A stretch of 64,000 bases of DNA from Perkinsela sp. pyNocScin1. Its lineage: Eukaryota > Euglenozoa > Kinetoplastea > Prokinetoplastida > Perkinselidae. Below the pieces are notes generated by a model. That model was not told the origin of the DNA and did no database searches. It worked only from the letters and a program-made list of their open reading frames with translations. Positions 18,758 through 27,841 of the stretch are shown one piece after another. Position 1 is the first letter of the stretch. Each line of letters starts with the position of its first letter. Position numbers and translations under genes: made by a program. The stretch lies in contig CAXHTR010000005.1 of assembly GCA_964019655.1 (NCBI GenBank), forward strand, positions 868,001-932,000, in the 5' to 3' direction.

Positions 18758-19480
18758 ATGTTTCTCAGCGCACTCATATTGCTTTTGGCAGCATCCGATA
18801 CTTTGCAAGAACCCGTGCCGGTGCAGCAGAAGTGCATGATGCGTCTCATACAGTCAGAGAAATTGCCGAACCGAGATCCGGGTGGCAATCTTCGATGCCT
18901 CGATATTCTGACTATCCGCGGTAGGATCAACGATGCATGCGCATGGCTTGGCGTCACATGCAAGAACCAAACTGTGACCGAAATTCTGTGGGATCGAACG
19001 CTCAAGGATAATGCTCTCGACGTGCGATGGCTTCCATCGTCTGTGCAACGTGCAACGCTGAAGTTCTTACGAGTATCAAGTGTATTTGACGTCCGGTATT
19101 TACCAGGTATCCTTGCGTATCTGGACATTGAGGGCAACCATATGGAGGGTACAGTGGATTTGACGAACTTGCCTCCTCGAATGACGCACTTTCTCGCCAT
19201 GGACAATGACCTGACAGGGGCAGTCATACTCACGAGTCTCCCACCGAAAATGGAGCTATTGGTGCTGCGAAGAAATAAAATTCACACTGTGTATGGAAGA
19301 AACGAGGAGCTGCCGAATTCGCTCGAAAAGGCGAGCTTTAGCCGATTTTACGCCAATACGAAGTACGTTGCGCTCGATGGGGAAGTTCGTGACCCAAGAA
19401 TTATTCTCTGGAAGGTCGGGAAGCGTAGGTACGGTGACGGGCTCTATGAAGCTGATCAAGAAAAGAAATGGGATTACTAA
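18758..19480 (+). CDS. Secreted short LRR protein, family B (long-tail subgroup)
   Basis: The leader is M-F-L-S-A-L-I-L-L-L-A-A-S. The cap is C-A-W-L-G-V-T-C-K-N-Q-T-V. It then has D-V-R-W-L-P-S-S-V and three better-formed repeats including N-H-M-E-G-T-V-D-L-T-N-L-P and N-D-L-T-G. The tail E-L-P-N-S-L-E-K-A then A-L-D-G-E-V-R-D-P-R-I is followed by a basic end. The whole architecture, including S-R-F-Y and D-P-R-I-x-L-W, is mirrored by the 25632 gene, its clear paralogue, which has lost its start codon. Confidence 0.86.
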   Translation: MFLSALILLLAASDTLQEPVPVQQKCMMRLIQSEKLPNRDPGGNLRCLDILTIRGRINDACAWLGVTCKNQTVTEILWDRTLKDNALDVRWLPSSVQRATLKFLRVSSVFDVRYLPGILAYLDIEGNHMEGTVDLTNLPPRMTHFLAMDNDLTGAVILTSLPPKMELLVLRRNKIHTVYGRNEELPNSLEKASFSRFYANTKYVALDGEVRDPRIILWKVGKRRYGDGLYEADQEKKWDY

Positions 19481-19595
19481 GCAGATAGGAATGTGGGTGA
19501 TTGCGCATGCCCAAATCCTATCGAAAGTGCTTGTTAATGACCTTCCCTTTGTACACTACTAAGCTTTAACGTTTGAATTCATTTCTTCTAACTAA

Positions 19596-20456
19596 ATGCT
19601 TCTCCTTGGAATAGGCTCCTTCATTGGCAAGGTCGACTTTGCATCCCTATCTGATCAAGCACGCATGGAGCTCTGCTTTCAGGATATAACGCCGGAGGCA
19701 AAAGAGGAAACGTGCCAAGACGACGGCATTTACCTAGATGTCAGCTTATGGGGAGGTGTCTCGTGTGAGGACGATGGAACTGTGACTGAGATTCGCTGTT
19801 TTACACTTGAAGGAACGATTGAGCTTCGCTTTTTGCCACCGCACCTGGAAATTCTTGATATGCGTGGGAACGACCTCATTGGCACGATGGAGACCGCAGA
19901 GCTTCCCCAGAATCTGACTGAAATACAAATGAGCGATAACGCGCTGACAGGGACAGTTGATATGACAAAGTTGCCGCGTCCGCTCGTCAAGTTTGACATA
20001 TCGAGCAATAATTTTTCGGGAAGTCTCAATCTCGAAGCGCTGCCACGCGCACTGTGTTTCCTGAATGTAAGCACAAACAATTTTTCGGGGGAAGTATCGC
20101 TGCACAGTCTCCCCGCGTCACTCAAGCATTGCTACTTAGCGAAGAACAGTCTATGCGGGTCAGTGCATCTGAGCAATCTCCCAAGCAAACTCGAAATTCT
20201 GGAATTGATGCACAACAATTTTTCGGGAGAACTTCAGTTGGACAACTTGCCAGAGGAATTGGATCTGCTCACTTTGGACAACAACGCATTTTCTGGGGAA
20301 GTTAGCCTTCGCAAGAGACACGAAAAACTGCACGCCGTCTTTCTCGAAAATAATAATTTTAGCGGAACTTCAGTCATTCACAGCAGCATGTGGAAGGCAT
20401 TGAGAGTCGATGAAAGCTTTTGTGCGATCGATGAAGATGGGGATCAATTAAACTGA
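19596..20456 (+). CDS. Secreted LRR protein, family A, eight repeats
   Basis: A minimal leader (M-L-L-L-G-I-G-S) precedes I-G-K-V-D and Q-A-R-M-E-L-C. The cap W-G-G-V-S-C-E-D-D-G-T-V is intact. Eight regular repeats follow, five of which end N-N-F-S-G or N-A-F-S-G; at the DNA level several of these are written with the same TTTTTCGGG string. The C-terminus I-D-E-D-G-D-Q is a shortened V-D-E-x-G cap. It is the most canonical ladder among the mid-sized copies and a good reference for the repeat consensus. Confidence 0.89.
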   Translation: MLLLGIGSFIGKVDFASLSDQARMELCFQDITPEAKEETCQDDGIYLDVSLWGGVSCEDDGTVTEIRCFTLEGTIELRFLPPHLEILDMRGNDLIGTMETAELPQNLTEIQMSDNALTGTVDMTKLPRPLVKFDISSNNFSGSLNLEALPRALCFLNVSTNNFSGEVSLHSLPASLKHCYLAKNSLCGSVHLSNLPSKLEILELMHNNFSGELQLDNLPEELDLLTLDNNAFSGEVSLRKRHEKLHAVFLENNNFSGTSVIHSSMWKALRVDESFCAIDEDGDQLN

Positions 20457-20584
20457 TGATTTTTAAGAAGTGGGTTACTTTATTCTATTTATATTCTATA
20501 TAGAACATTCTTTGAATTCGCTCAAACTTTCGAAGCTCGAGAAATTCTCTTTTTCTCATTGCATGAAATTTCTTTATCGTTCAA

Positions 20585-21475
20585 ATGCAGCTTAGTCTTG
20601 TCACTGCAGATCCACTCGGTCGCTTCTGCTTCGATTCCCTCAGTGACCAAGTCATGATGGAACTACTGGTAGATAGCAGCAGCAGCATCAAGACTCGATT
20701 TCAGGACACTGACAAATGCTACCGTGACATCAGCACGTGGGAAGGGCTCAAGATCAGCAGCGATGGGCGTGTTGATGAAGTTAACTTTTCGTGTCAGTGT
20801 TTTCCCGGCAGCATTGATTTCGCATACATCCCCCGAAGTGTGACGCGCTTTTTTGCACAGCATAACCTTCTTAAGGGCACACTGTACACACCAAGCCTTC
20901 CGAGGACACTCGAGCGCTTCTGCATGTCGTCGAACAATCTGACAGGTGATGTTGACTGCCGCATGCTGCCGGAGTCACTCGTACATTTTTTCATCGACTC
21001 GAACAAACTTTCGGGGACTTGTGACCTGAGGGCACTTCCAGAAAACTTGGAAAACCTCAACATCTCGAATAACTCATTCGAAGGGGAGCTTCATCTAGAC
21101 AGTCTGCCTTCCTGCCTTGTGATCTTGAATGCATCTGTAAACAAATTTTGTGGCAGCGTCACGCTTGACAAGCTCCCCCGGCGGATGCAAGAGCTCAACA
21201 TCAGTGAAAACAATCTGAGCAGCTCGTTGTGCTTCGATAGTCTCCCTTCTGTCATTTCAGACCTCTGGGTCTCAAAAAACGATTTTACGGGGTCATTTTG
21301 TATAAAAAAGCCGTATGAGTGCCTGCAGCAAATTCATGCGGATAATAATAGATTTCAAGGGGTCGCCGTTGTGCATTCTGGGTTGGGCTTTGCGGACTTT
21401 ATCGATCTCATGGGTAACAAAATAACTGCAGTGATCGACGAGAATGGAGAAGAAATGCCAGTCACAGAATTTTGA
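20585..21475 (+). CDS. Secreted LRR protein, family A, eight repeats
   Basis: The leader M-Q-L-S-L-V-T-A is followed by D-P-L-G-R-F-C-F and Q-V-M-M-E-L-L. The cap W-E-G-L-K-I retains Trp and Gly only. Repeats include N-N-L-T-G, N-K-L-S-G, N-S-F-E-G, N-K-F-C-G, N-N-L-S-S and N-D-F-T-G. One carries three cysteines (F-S-C-Q-C-F in the cap, C-R-M-L later), unusual in this family. The C-terminal cap N-K-I-T-A-V-I-D-E-N-G is canonical. Confidence 0.88.
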   Translation: MQLSLVTADPLGRFCFDSLSDQVMMELLVDSSSSIKTRFQDTDKCYRDISTWEGLKISSDGRVDEVNFSCQCFPGSIDFAYIPRSVTRFFAQHNLLKGTLYTPSLPRTLERFCMSSNNLTGDVDCRMLPESLVHFFIDSNKLSGTCDLRALPENLENLNISNNSFEGELHLDSLPSCLVILNASVNKFCGSVTLDKLPRRMQELNISENNLSSSLCFDSLPSVISDLWVSKNDFTGSFCIKKPYECLQQIHADNNRFQGVAVVHSGLGFADFIDLMGNKITAVIDENGEEMPVTEF

Positions 21476-21565
21476 ATCAGATTTTACATAAATACAAAGG
21501 CTTGTGCTGCAAGGTAATCTTATTCGTACGTTTTTTCTTCTTCGTGCTCTATTCTGCTGTAAAAA

Positions 21566-22300
21566 ATGCTTTGGCTTCAGATTCTGCCCCTCACTGCTGT
21601 AGACGAAAATCCATCAGCCAGCTTCTTCAACGAACAGAGAAAGAGCGTGCAAAAGCTTTACCTTTTAGACGACGCACAGATCAATTCAAGTATCTCTTTA
21701 CCACGGATAGGAAGGAAAGCTGATAAAAACGATGTCTGCACGTGGTTTGGCATCGGGTGCGTGCACCAAGTCGTCCGGAGCTTTACTGTTCCGCAAATTC
21801 TAAATGATATCCCGCGTGTTTACCTCATTGCGTGGTTCCCAAGCACACTCCGGGAGATCAGCGCTGCGTCTCTCAGGCTCAACCAGGCGATACACACGCG
21901 CAACTTGCCACGGGACCTGGAGCACTTGTCCATGGTCGACTGTGGGCTCATTGGGGGTCTGGATCTACAAACACTGCCGCCTATTCTCTTTCAGATGCGT
22001 CTCTCGATGAATCGCATTTGTGGTGCGGTTCTCTTAGCTAATATTCCAAAAAGTCTTGTCATAATCCATTTACAACATACAGATATCAGTCGCGTCTATG
22101 TGTCGATGCGAGATGTACACAGTGGCTTTTTCGAACTGCATGTGAACAACCCGAGGCATAGACAGGGCAAAATCGAAGTGAAGGTGCTGACGCACGACGC
22201 ACGGAACGTTAGTAGCTGTGTTAGCACAGGAAGCGTTACCCGATATGAGTATGAGCTCATGAAGAAACCTGAAATTTCGAGGACTCATAGTAGAGCTTGA
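21566..22300 (+). CDS. Secreted short LRR protein, family B, divergent
   Basis: The leader M-L-W-L-Q-I-L-P-L-T-A-V is short. The cap is C-T-W-F-G-I-G-C-V-H-Q-V-V. After A-W-F-P-S-T-L-R the repeats are L-P-R-D-L-E-H-L, L-P-P-I-L-F-Q-M and I-P-K-S-L-V-I-I, with N-R-I-C-G as the single ladder-like step. The C-terminal part (V-Y-V-S, then a basic stretch and V-L-T-H-D-A-R) is related to the A-L-D-G-x-V-D-x-R tail but heavily altered. It is a sister of the next gene, which shares the W-F-P-x-T/S and A-x-x-R-I-C/A-G pattern. Confidence 0.8.
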   Translation: MLWLQILPLTAVDENPSASFFNEQRKSVQKLYLLDDAQINSSISLPRIGRKADKNDVCTWFGIGCVHQVVRSFTVPQILNDIPRVYLIAWFPSTLREISAASLRLNQAIHTRNLPRDLEHLSMVDCGLIGGLDLQTLPPILFQMRLSMNRICGAVLLANIPKSLVIIHLQHTDISRVYVSMRDVHSGFFELHVNNPRHRQGKIEVKVLTHDARNVSSCVSTGSVTRYEYELMKKPEISRTHSRA

Positions 22301-22605
22301 AATAAAAATTGCAGCAAGATATTTTTTGGATTGCATTAAAACGGATGCGAAAACTTTTCTGATGCCGCACTTTCCGTAACAGCGTAGTTGCCTAAGCTAC
22401 AATATAGTTATCTCTTTGCTTGGTTCCTTCATCTTCTCGGTCGCTCGAGAGAATGCAATCGAGATATGAGCTCCAGAAGCAAGAATCTGATGTCATGAGA
22501 TCTGTACTTGTATCATGAATTTCTCCATCAGGTGGAAATACTTCCAATCATCAATCAGCCTATATATAGTTCTCAGCCACTAAGTTTTTATTGATCGTTC
22601 CTTGA
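22301..22605. other. Intergenic region
   Basis: AT-rich, without a supportable gene or obvious repeat. Confidence 0.4.
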
Positions 22606-23274
22606 ATGCTTATATCTGCCATTTGTATACTGAGCGTTTCAGCAGATACAGAATGGCAGGTCTCATGCATGCAAAAGGTTGTCTTTGGGAATTCTTCGGA
22701 AAGAAAGGGCCGGTGCTTAGCAGAGCTATTGGAGCAGGAAGACGTTGACGAGCGAGACCCATGCAGGTGGAAAGGGGTTGAGTGCCGCTCTGGTAGTGTT
22801 GTAAATATCCAATGGAACCCCTGGGACCGTCTATCGAGGCCCTGCATGCAAGCAAATCTCATCGCCGCCTACGAGTGGTTTCCGGCGACTGTTGAGAACC
22901 TCGAGGTAGCTTCACAGCGTATTGCCCGCGAGATCAGCACACGGCTTCTACCGCGGAATCTACAGATATGCAACATGAACGGATGTGCACTTTTCGGACG
23001 TTTTGCAATCGATGCACTTCCTCGAGAGCTTCGAAGGGCACTGTGTGCGACCAATAGAATAGCAGGGACACTGTCGCTGGTCCATATGCCACCGAGGCTC
23101 GAAGTTTTGGATTTTGCTGATAATTCGATCGCATGTGTCTTCATTGACAATGCACATTTACCAAAGTCCTTCCAAGTATGTAATTTGAGCAACATACGGA
23201 AACGGGCTCGCATTCTCTCGTTAGACGGCTGTGCAGTTGACTCGCGAATCAAAACATACCGAAAAAAGCTGTAA
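22606..23274 (+). CDS. Secreted short LRR protein, family B
   Basis: The leader is M-L-I-S-A-I-C-I-L-S-V-S-A-D. The cap C-R-W-K-G-V-E-C-R-S-G-S-V is a near-ideal LRRNT_2-like motif. Repeats run through Y-E-W-F-P-A-T-V-E-N-L, L-L-P-R-N-L-Q-I-C, L-P-R-E-L-R-R-A and M-P-P-R-L-E-V-L-D-F. The protein ends with L-S-L-D-G-C-A-V-D-S-R-I and a short basic tail, the simplest example of the family B ending. At 222 residues it is the shortest intact LRR copy here. Confidence 0.83.
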   Translation: MLISAICILSVSADTEWQVSCMQKVVFGNSSERKGRCLAELLEQEDVDERDPCRWKGVECRSGSVVNIQWNPWDRLSRPCMQANLIAAYEWFPATVENLEVASQRIAREISTRLLPRNLQICNMNGCALFGRFAIDALPRELRRALCATNRIAGTLSLVHMPPRLEVLDFADNSIACVFIDNAHLPKSFQVCNLSNIRKRARILSLDGCAVDSRIKTYRKKL

Positions 23275-23449
23275 AAGACGAGTGGTTGAATTTCAATTCT
23301 TTGCTTAAAGACAAAATACTCCATTTAGTCACCAATCTGACCCTTTTGATCAAGTTAGACGGGAACTAAGAAAATATTGTACTACTAAGCTCTATTTTTC
23401 ACGTTTTCTCCTGAACGGCTAGTGAGTATCTCAATTTACCTTTCCTACA

Positions 23450-24217
23450 ATGCTTCTCTTTGCTTCCCTGCTATTCTGCGCACACGACACTCTGGAAAGA
23501 GATCAAATCATCGACCTCCAGCGACAGTCAATGAAACTCGCCTTAAAACAACTCGACATGCAAAGAGTCGAATTTGAGCGATATTATCTCATCCCGAGAG
23601 ACCTCAAAGCCAAGGGAAATGTCTGCAAGTGGCGTGGCGTCGAATGCACGAATCGACTGGTGACGACTTTTATCATGGAATCTATCCAAAACTGCATTTG
23701 GCGCGTTCATCTCGGGTTTCTACCGAAAACGCTCCAGTTCGTACACCTACTCAGAGTCGCTTTCAATGCACCATGGGCGTTTGACGCGCTTCCAGCACAC
23801 CTCAAGTACATTCTGCTGATTGACTGTGGGGCACAGACTGGCGCGATGCACGATGCACCGCTGGACTCCAGGCGACTTCCGGCCCGCATGGAAGAGTTCC
23901 ATTCTATCGACGGCTGGATGGCACACACAGTCATTATCGATGATCTGCCGCCCTCGATGCGCATCATTCGCATCCGAAGTCGCTCGATGGATAAAATTGT
24001 CATAGGGAACGGTCACATGCCTGCTGGCTTTTCTAGCCTTGTCTTTGAGCACCCGTATGAAAAGAAATTTCAGTTTGAAATTGCTGAGGAAAGCGAACTC
24101 GCGGGCAAGATAAGCGCAAGAGATGCCTGCCGATCGCTGTATTTTGATGATCTTCACAAGAAAGCTGTACGATGCAGCCAAGGGTCTTCGGCTTATAGTA
24201 GAGAGAGGCGATTATAG
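23450..24217 (+). CDS. Secreted short LRR protein, family B (S-W/G-W subgroup)
   Basis: The leader is M-L-L-F-A-S-L-L-F-C-A-H-D. The cap C-K-W-R-G-V-E-C-T-N-R-L-V-T-T is intact. A repeat with an insertion (a loop after D-C-G-A-Q-T-G) precedes R-R-L-P-A-R-M-E-E-F-H then G-W-M-A-H-T-V-I-I-D-D-L-P-P-S-M-R. That block is shared with the 32519 and 33450 genes and defines a subgroup. The tail is mixed-charge without the V-D-x-R-I signature. Confidence 0.84.
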   Translation: MLLFASLLFCAHDTLERDQIIDLQRQSMKLALKQLDMQRVEFERYYLIPRDLKAKGNVCKWRGVECTNRLVTTFIMESIQNCIWRVHLGFLPKTLQFVHLLRVAFNAPWAFDALPAHLKYILLIDCGAQTGAMHDAPLDSRRLPARMEEFHSIDGWMAHTVIIDDLPPSMRIIRIRSRSMDKIVIGNGHMPAGFSSLVFEHPYEKKFQFEIAEESELAGKISARDACRSLYFDDLHKKAVRCSQGSSAYSRERRL

Positions 24218-24455
24218 GTGAGAAGGATCAGACGAGATTTGTTTGAGCAGTTATATCATAACTTATTTCGTATTTTCACTTGTGTGAAAGACAGAAAATT
24301 GTCACATCATTTTGAGAAAAGTACTATTTCGTTCATGTGACAGCAGAAAACCTAAAAAGTCTTAGATCGAGATATCGAAAAGCTTTTTCGATTAAAAAGG
24401 ATGAAGAAAAACATTATGAGTGTTTCCCTCTTTGCTTATCTCTTTTACTATTCTT

Positions 24456-25343
24456 ATGCTTCATTTTAGCTTCCTCGCTGTCGACCCTGCCCTCAGCCGC
24501 CTCGACTTTGACTCCATGTCCGACCAAATGCGAATGGAAATTCTTGTTGGAAATCTTCCTGCAGATCAGGTATCAAAGTACCAGGACGCGAATGGGAATT
24601 TTAAAGACGTGTGCGAATGGGAATGCATCACATGCGATACGGAGAAGAATGTTACCGTTGTTCATTTCAACAACGTCGGATCCGAGTCAAACATGCTCAA
24701 CCTCAGCTACATTCCGCCACACGTGATAAAATTCACGTACGCATTAGGTGGCGGTTCTTGTGTTTTTCGACCAGAGGAGCTTCCCCAGGCCATGGTCAGA
24801 ATCGCAGTCGCAGCAGTCAAGGTGCTGAATCAGGTGGACTTTACGGCGTTTCCGCCACGTGTCAAACAAATTAATCTTTGGGGCGCACAGCTCCACGGAA
24901 CATGCGATATGCAAAGCCTCCCAGCAGATCTCGAAGATATGTGCATCATGCAAAACAGCCTGACGGGAAGCTTGCTCCTCGACAAGCTTCCGACAGGTCT
25001 CCAAGACCTGCAGGCCCAATCCAATCAATTTACAGGGGCGCTTGTTCTTGATAAACTTCCCGCGGCGATGGAGAAACTGAACCTCTCTCGCAATAAGTTT
25101 ACGTCTTTTCGGCTCGCGACTGCCCTGCAGCCCCTGAAGAAGATCGACATCGACGTCAACCAGAATCAGATCTCTGGGACTGTGACGTTAGCGAAGGCGA
25201 CTAACGGGCGCAAGGTGCGGATCAACTTCGACGCCAATCGCATAGATGCAGTGGTTGATGAGCAAGGCAAGAAACACCGATTCGCGAAGACGATCCTGCC
25301 TCGTCAGGAGGATAACATGCCGATAAAACCAGCATGGCTGTAG
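24456..25343 (+). CDS. Secreted LRR protein, family A, about six repeats
   Basis: The start is M-L-H-F-S-F-L-A-V-D-P-A-L-S-R-L-D; the frame upstream opens only with GTG. A pyrimidine tract fills the 35 bases before this ATG, and the next AG falls inside the fourth codon, so the mRNA 5' end here is uncertain. The cap is C-E-W-E-C-I-T-C. Early repeats are irregular, later ones canonical (L-H-G, N-S-L-T-G, N-Q-F-T-G, N-K-F-T-S). The C-terminal cap N-R-I-D-A-V-V-D-E-Q-G-K is intact and followed by a basic tail. Confidence 0.85.
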   Translation: MLHFSFLAVDPALSRLDFDSMSDQMRMEILVGNLPADQVSKYQDANGNFKDVCEWECITCDTEKNVTVVHFNNVGSESNMLNLSYIPPHVIKFTYALGGGSCVFRPEELPQAMVRIAVAAVKVLNQVDFTAFPPRVKQINLWGAQLHGTCDMQSLPADLEDMCIMQNSLTGSLLLDKLPTGLQDLQAQSNQFTGALVLDKLPAAMEKLNLSRNKFTSFRLATALQPLKKIDIDVNQNQISGTVTLAKATNGRKVRINFDANRIDAVVDEQGKKHRFAKTILPRQEDNMPIKPAWL

Positions 25344-25631
25344 TCAAAGGAAGTATTCATAGTAAGAAGTGAGATAAGGCATAAGAATATTTTCAGATAA
25401 GTAAACGTGTATCTTTCGTAAGTTTTATAGCCGTCATAGATTGATAAGTCTTATCACCTCGTTACTGTTGCAAATGCACGTACTTCAAAGCACCAAAGGT
25501 ATAGCCAATGATCTGAACGACTTTAAAAAATGCCAATCTATTCGAATGCTATTCGAATTAGTGCGATTCGATAGAAAGCCATGTATTGACCCATTTTCTC
25601 ATTTCATTTTCAATATTATTACCTAATTTCG

Positions 25632-26348
25632 ACGCTTGTGCTGCTCACAGTTCTGACAATATCTGCTGATCACGCGCGAGTGAATTTCGATTTCCAAGAA
25701 AAATGCATGCAGCACCTCATTCACGCAGAGAATCGTTCTGGACAAAGCCGAATTGAATTATTTGAAGCCCGAAGAATTCTTCGCTTTGGCAAAATAACGA
25801 ACTCGTGCGAGTGGGAGCACGTGCAGTGTACAGAAGGGGCCGTCACTGCGATCTCCTGGGACAGACTTCTGCCTGACGTTCTCATCGATATGCGATGGCT
25901 TCCGCCGGGAGTTGTTCGGCTTATTCTGAAAAATCTGCTTGTGATCAATATTTTCAGTGCTTCTCACCTACCGAAGTCACTGGAATACTTGAACTTTGAA
26001 AAGAGCAAGATGCAGGGATCTGTGGACTTGACGAAACTGCCGCAGCCGATGACACATTTCATTGCGAATGGTAACCAACTTTCGGGCTTTGCAGATTTGA
26101 CTCGCCTACCGCCAAACATACAGCGTGTTGAGATACGGCGCAATCACATTGAAAAAGTCTTTGGAACGACCGATGATCTTTCAGCGTCGCTTGAGAAGGC
26201 GTGGTTTAGTCAGTTCTATAAGAAAACACGATATTTTGCGCTCGACAAAAAGGCGAAAGACCCGAGAATCACCCTGTGGATCGTGCGAAAGCGAGAGACT
26301 GTCACGAATTACAGGCCAAGGCTTGAGGATATTGAGGAGGAGGTATAA
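25632..26348 (+). CDS. Short LRR protein, family B, start codon changed to ACG
   Basis: The conserved leader is read as A-C-G then L-V-L-L-T-V-L-T-I-S-A-D, exactly where sister genes have ATG. No in-frame ATG lies between the upstream stop at 25587 and this codon; a GTG follows at 25638. The body is intact: cap C-E-W-E-H-V-Q-C-T-E-G-A-V, D-M-R-W-L-P, three repeats, and the D-P-R-I-T-L-W basic tail, all parallel to the 18758 gene. It is either initiated at a non-AUG codon, a recent pseudogene, or a sequencing error. Confidence 0.75.
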   Translation, partial: TLVLLTVLTISADHARVNFDFQEKCMQHLIHAENRSGQSRIELFEARRILRFGKITNSCEWEHVQCTEGAVTAISWDRLLPDVLIDMRWLPPGVVRLILKNLLVINIFSASHLPKSLEYLNFEKSKMQGSVDLTKLPQPMTHFIANGNQLSGFADLTRLPPNIQRVEIRRNHIEKVFGTTDDLSASLEKAWFSQFYKKTRYFALDKKAKDPRITLWIVRKRETVTNYRPRLEDIEEEV

Positions 26349-26611
26349 ATCTGAAAAATGAGAAAAGTCATCTGATGGCTCTATGGAAATCAATGGGCTA
26401 ATAAGATTTTCAGCGAAGAAATTTCTCATGGATTTTACAAACACAAATGCTAGATCTTTTCATGGAGATAAAGCGCTTGATTCGGAGGCTGGAAGAAAAC
26501 TCAATGCATTTTATACAGCATTTATGAAGAAGGTGACTGTAGGACTCAATACAATTTAGAAAGATGACTTGGATAAGTACAGTACAACTGGAATGGGCAT
26601 CATTTCATACA

Positions 26612-26626
26612 CCTCTTTTTTACCAG
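26612..26626 (+). promoter_or_regulatory. Candidate trans-splice acceptor before the 26631 gene
   Basis: CCTCTTTTTTACCAG ends four bases before the ATG. The signal is seen; its use is inferred. Confidence 0.4.
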
Positions 26627-26630
26627 TGAA

Positions 26631-27575
26631 ATGTATCAACTTTTCTTCACGATGGACGCCGCTCTTGGCCGCTTCGACCCTTCAGCGCTCACCGACCAGA
26701 TGGCCATGGAGTTACTCATGCAGGGCTTCGATATAGATTTTCAAGCGGAATACATCACCGACTCTGGAGAGTTCACAGATATATCCAAGTGGGACATTGT
26801 GACAATGGATGCGAATGGTGAGCTTACCCAACTGCATATCCCAAGCATCACCGATCAGCTTTTTGGGGAAGTCGAGATGAGTGGGACATTCGAGACAAAA
26901 TATGTTCCTCGTAGTGTTGAGCTCTTTTCTATTGCAAATGTTCAGCTCACGGGGACCTTTGATGTTACAAGCCTACCAGATTCGATTGTAGAGCTGGGAA
27001 TTGAGTGGGTCCCCTTCACTGGAACACTCGACTGCACTGCTCTGCCGGACTCACTCATTGAGGGCACAATCCGAAGCACGAAGCTGTCTGGAAGTCTCAA
27101 TTTGACTGCCCTGCCGCCCAACATCAAGGAGCTCTACATTAGCAAAAATGAATTTTCGGGGAGTATAGATTTGACAAAATTGCCTGCGTCCCTCAGCATT
27201 CTTGACGTACATAAGAACCAGCTGAGCGGCAGTATCGACCTGGCGCACTTGCCCGAGGGCCTGCTGGAGCTTGAGATGCAGGGCAACCAGTTTTTGGGCA
27301 GCATCAGCCTTGAGGCACTCCCAGCGCAGCTCCAGCGTCTCGATGTCTCGTCAAATCAGCTTGAGGGAACGATCGGCGTGAAAAATATATCGCCGGAGCT
27401 GAAGGTGGTACGCATATACGAGAACAATTTTTCGGGGACTGTGTATCGGAAAGACATCCCCAAGACGTGCACGCTCATGATCACGAAGCCATCGCATGGT
27501 GGAGCTCGCGGAAGGCAAAAGCGTATGAAGGAATTTCATATCGTTGAGGGCTCGTCAACCGCTCTCAATGAGTAA
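26631..27575 (+). CDS. Secreted LRR protein, family A, eight repeats, basic tail
   Basis: The leader M-Y-Q-L-F-F-T-M-D-A is followed by A-L-G-R-F-D and Q-M-A-M-E-L-L. The cap core W-D-I-V-T-M is Cys-free. Eight repeats follow; the three middle ones (N-E-F-S-G, N-Q-L-S-G, N-Q-F-L-G) are highly regular, each opening S-I-D/S-L. The usual V-D-E-x-G cap is replaced by a Gly- and Arg-rich stretch (G-G-A-R-G-R-Q-K-R) that could bind acidic surfaces. Confidence 0.87.
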   Translation: MYQLFFTMDAALGRFDPSALTDQMAMELLMQGFDIDFQAEYITDSGEFTDISKWDIVTMDANGELTQLHIPSITDQLFGEVEMSGTFETKYVPRSVELFSIANVQLTGTFDVTSLPDSIVELGIEWVPFTGTLDCTALPDSLIEGTIRSTKLSGSLNLTALPPNIKELYISKNEFSGSIDLTKLPASLSILDVHKNQLSGSIDLAHLPEGLLELEMQGNQFLGSISLEALPAQLQRLDVSSNQLEGTIGVKNISPELKVVRIYENNFSGTVYRKDIPKTCTLMITKPSHGGARGRQKRMKEFHIVEGSSTALNE

Positions 27576-27841
27576 GATGCAAACGTGGAATTCAGGTGAT
27601 CATCGGTCAAAGTGTGAAGATATAGCGTATAATGACGTGATTATGTATGAAATCCCATAAACAAAACCCTCTCGGAGCAATCTCATATCGTATTAGATTC
27701 GAAAAATTTTCCAAGGATTCAGATGTAATTTTGTTTGCTTCTCTGAGTGTATCCGAGTGTACCAGAGTTACGCTGAAAATCATATCCAACTCATTTAGCT
27801 ACTCACTATCGGTAAACTCTGATTTTCTTTCAATCCTTGAA

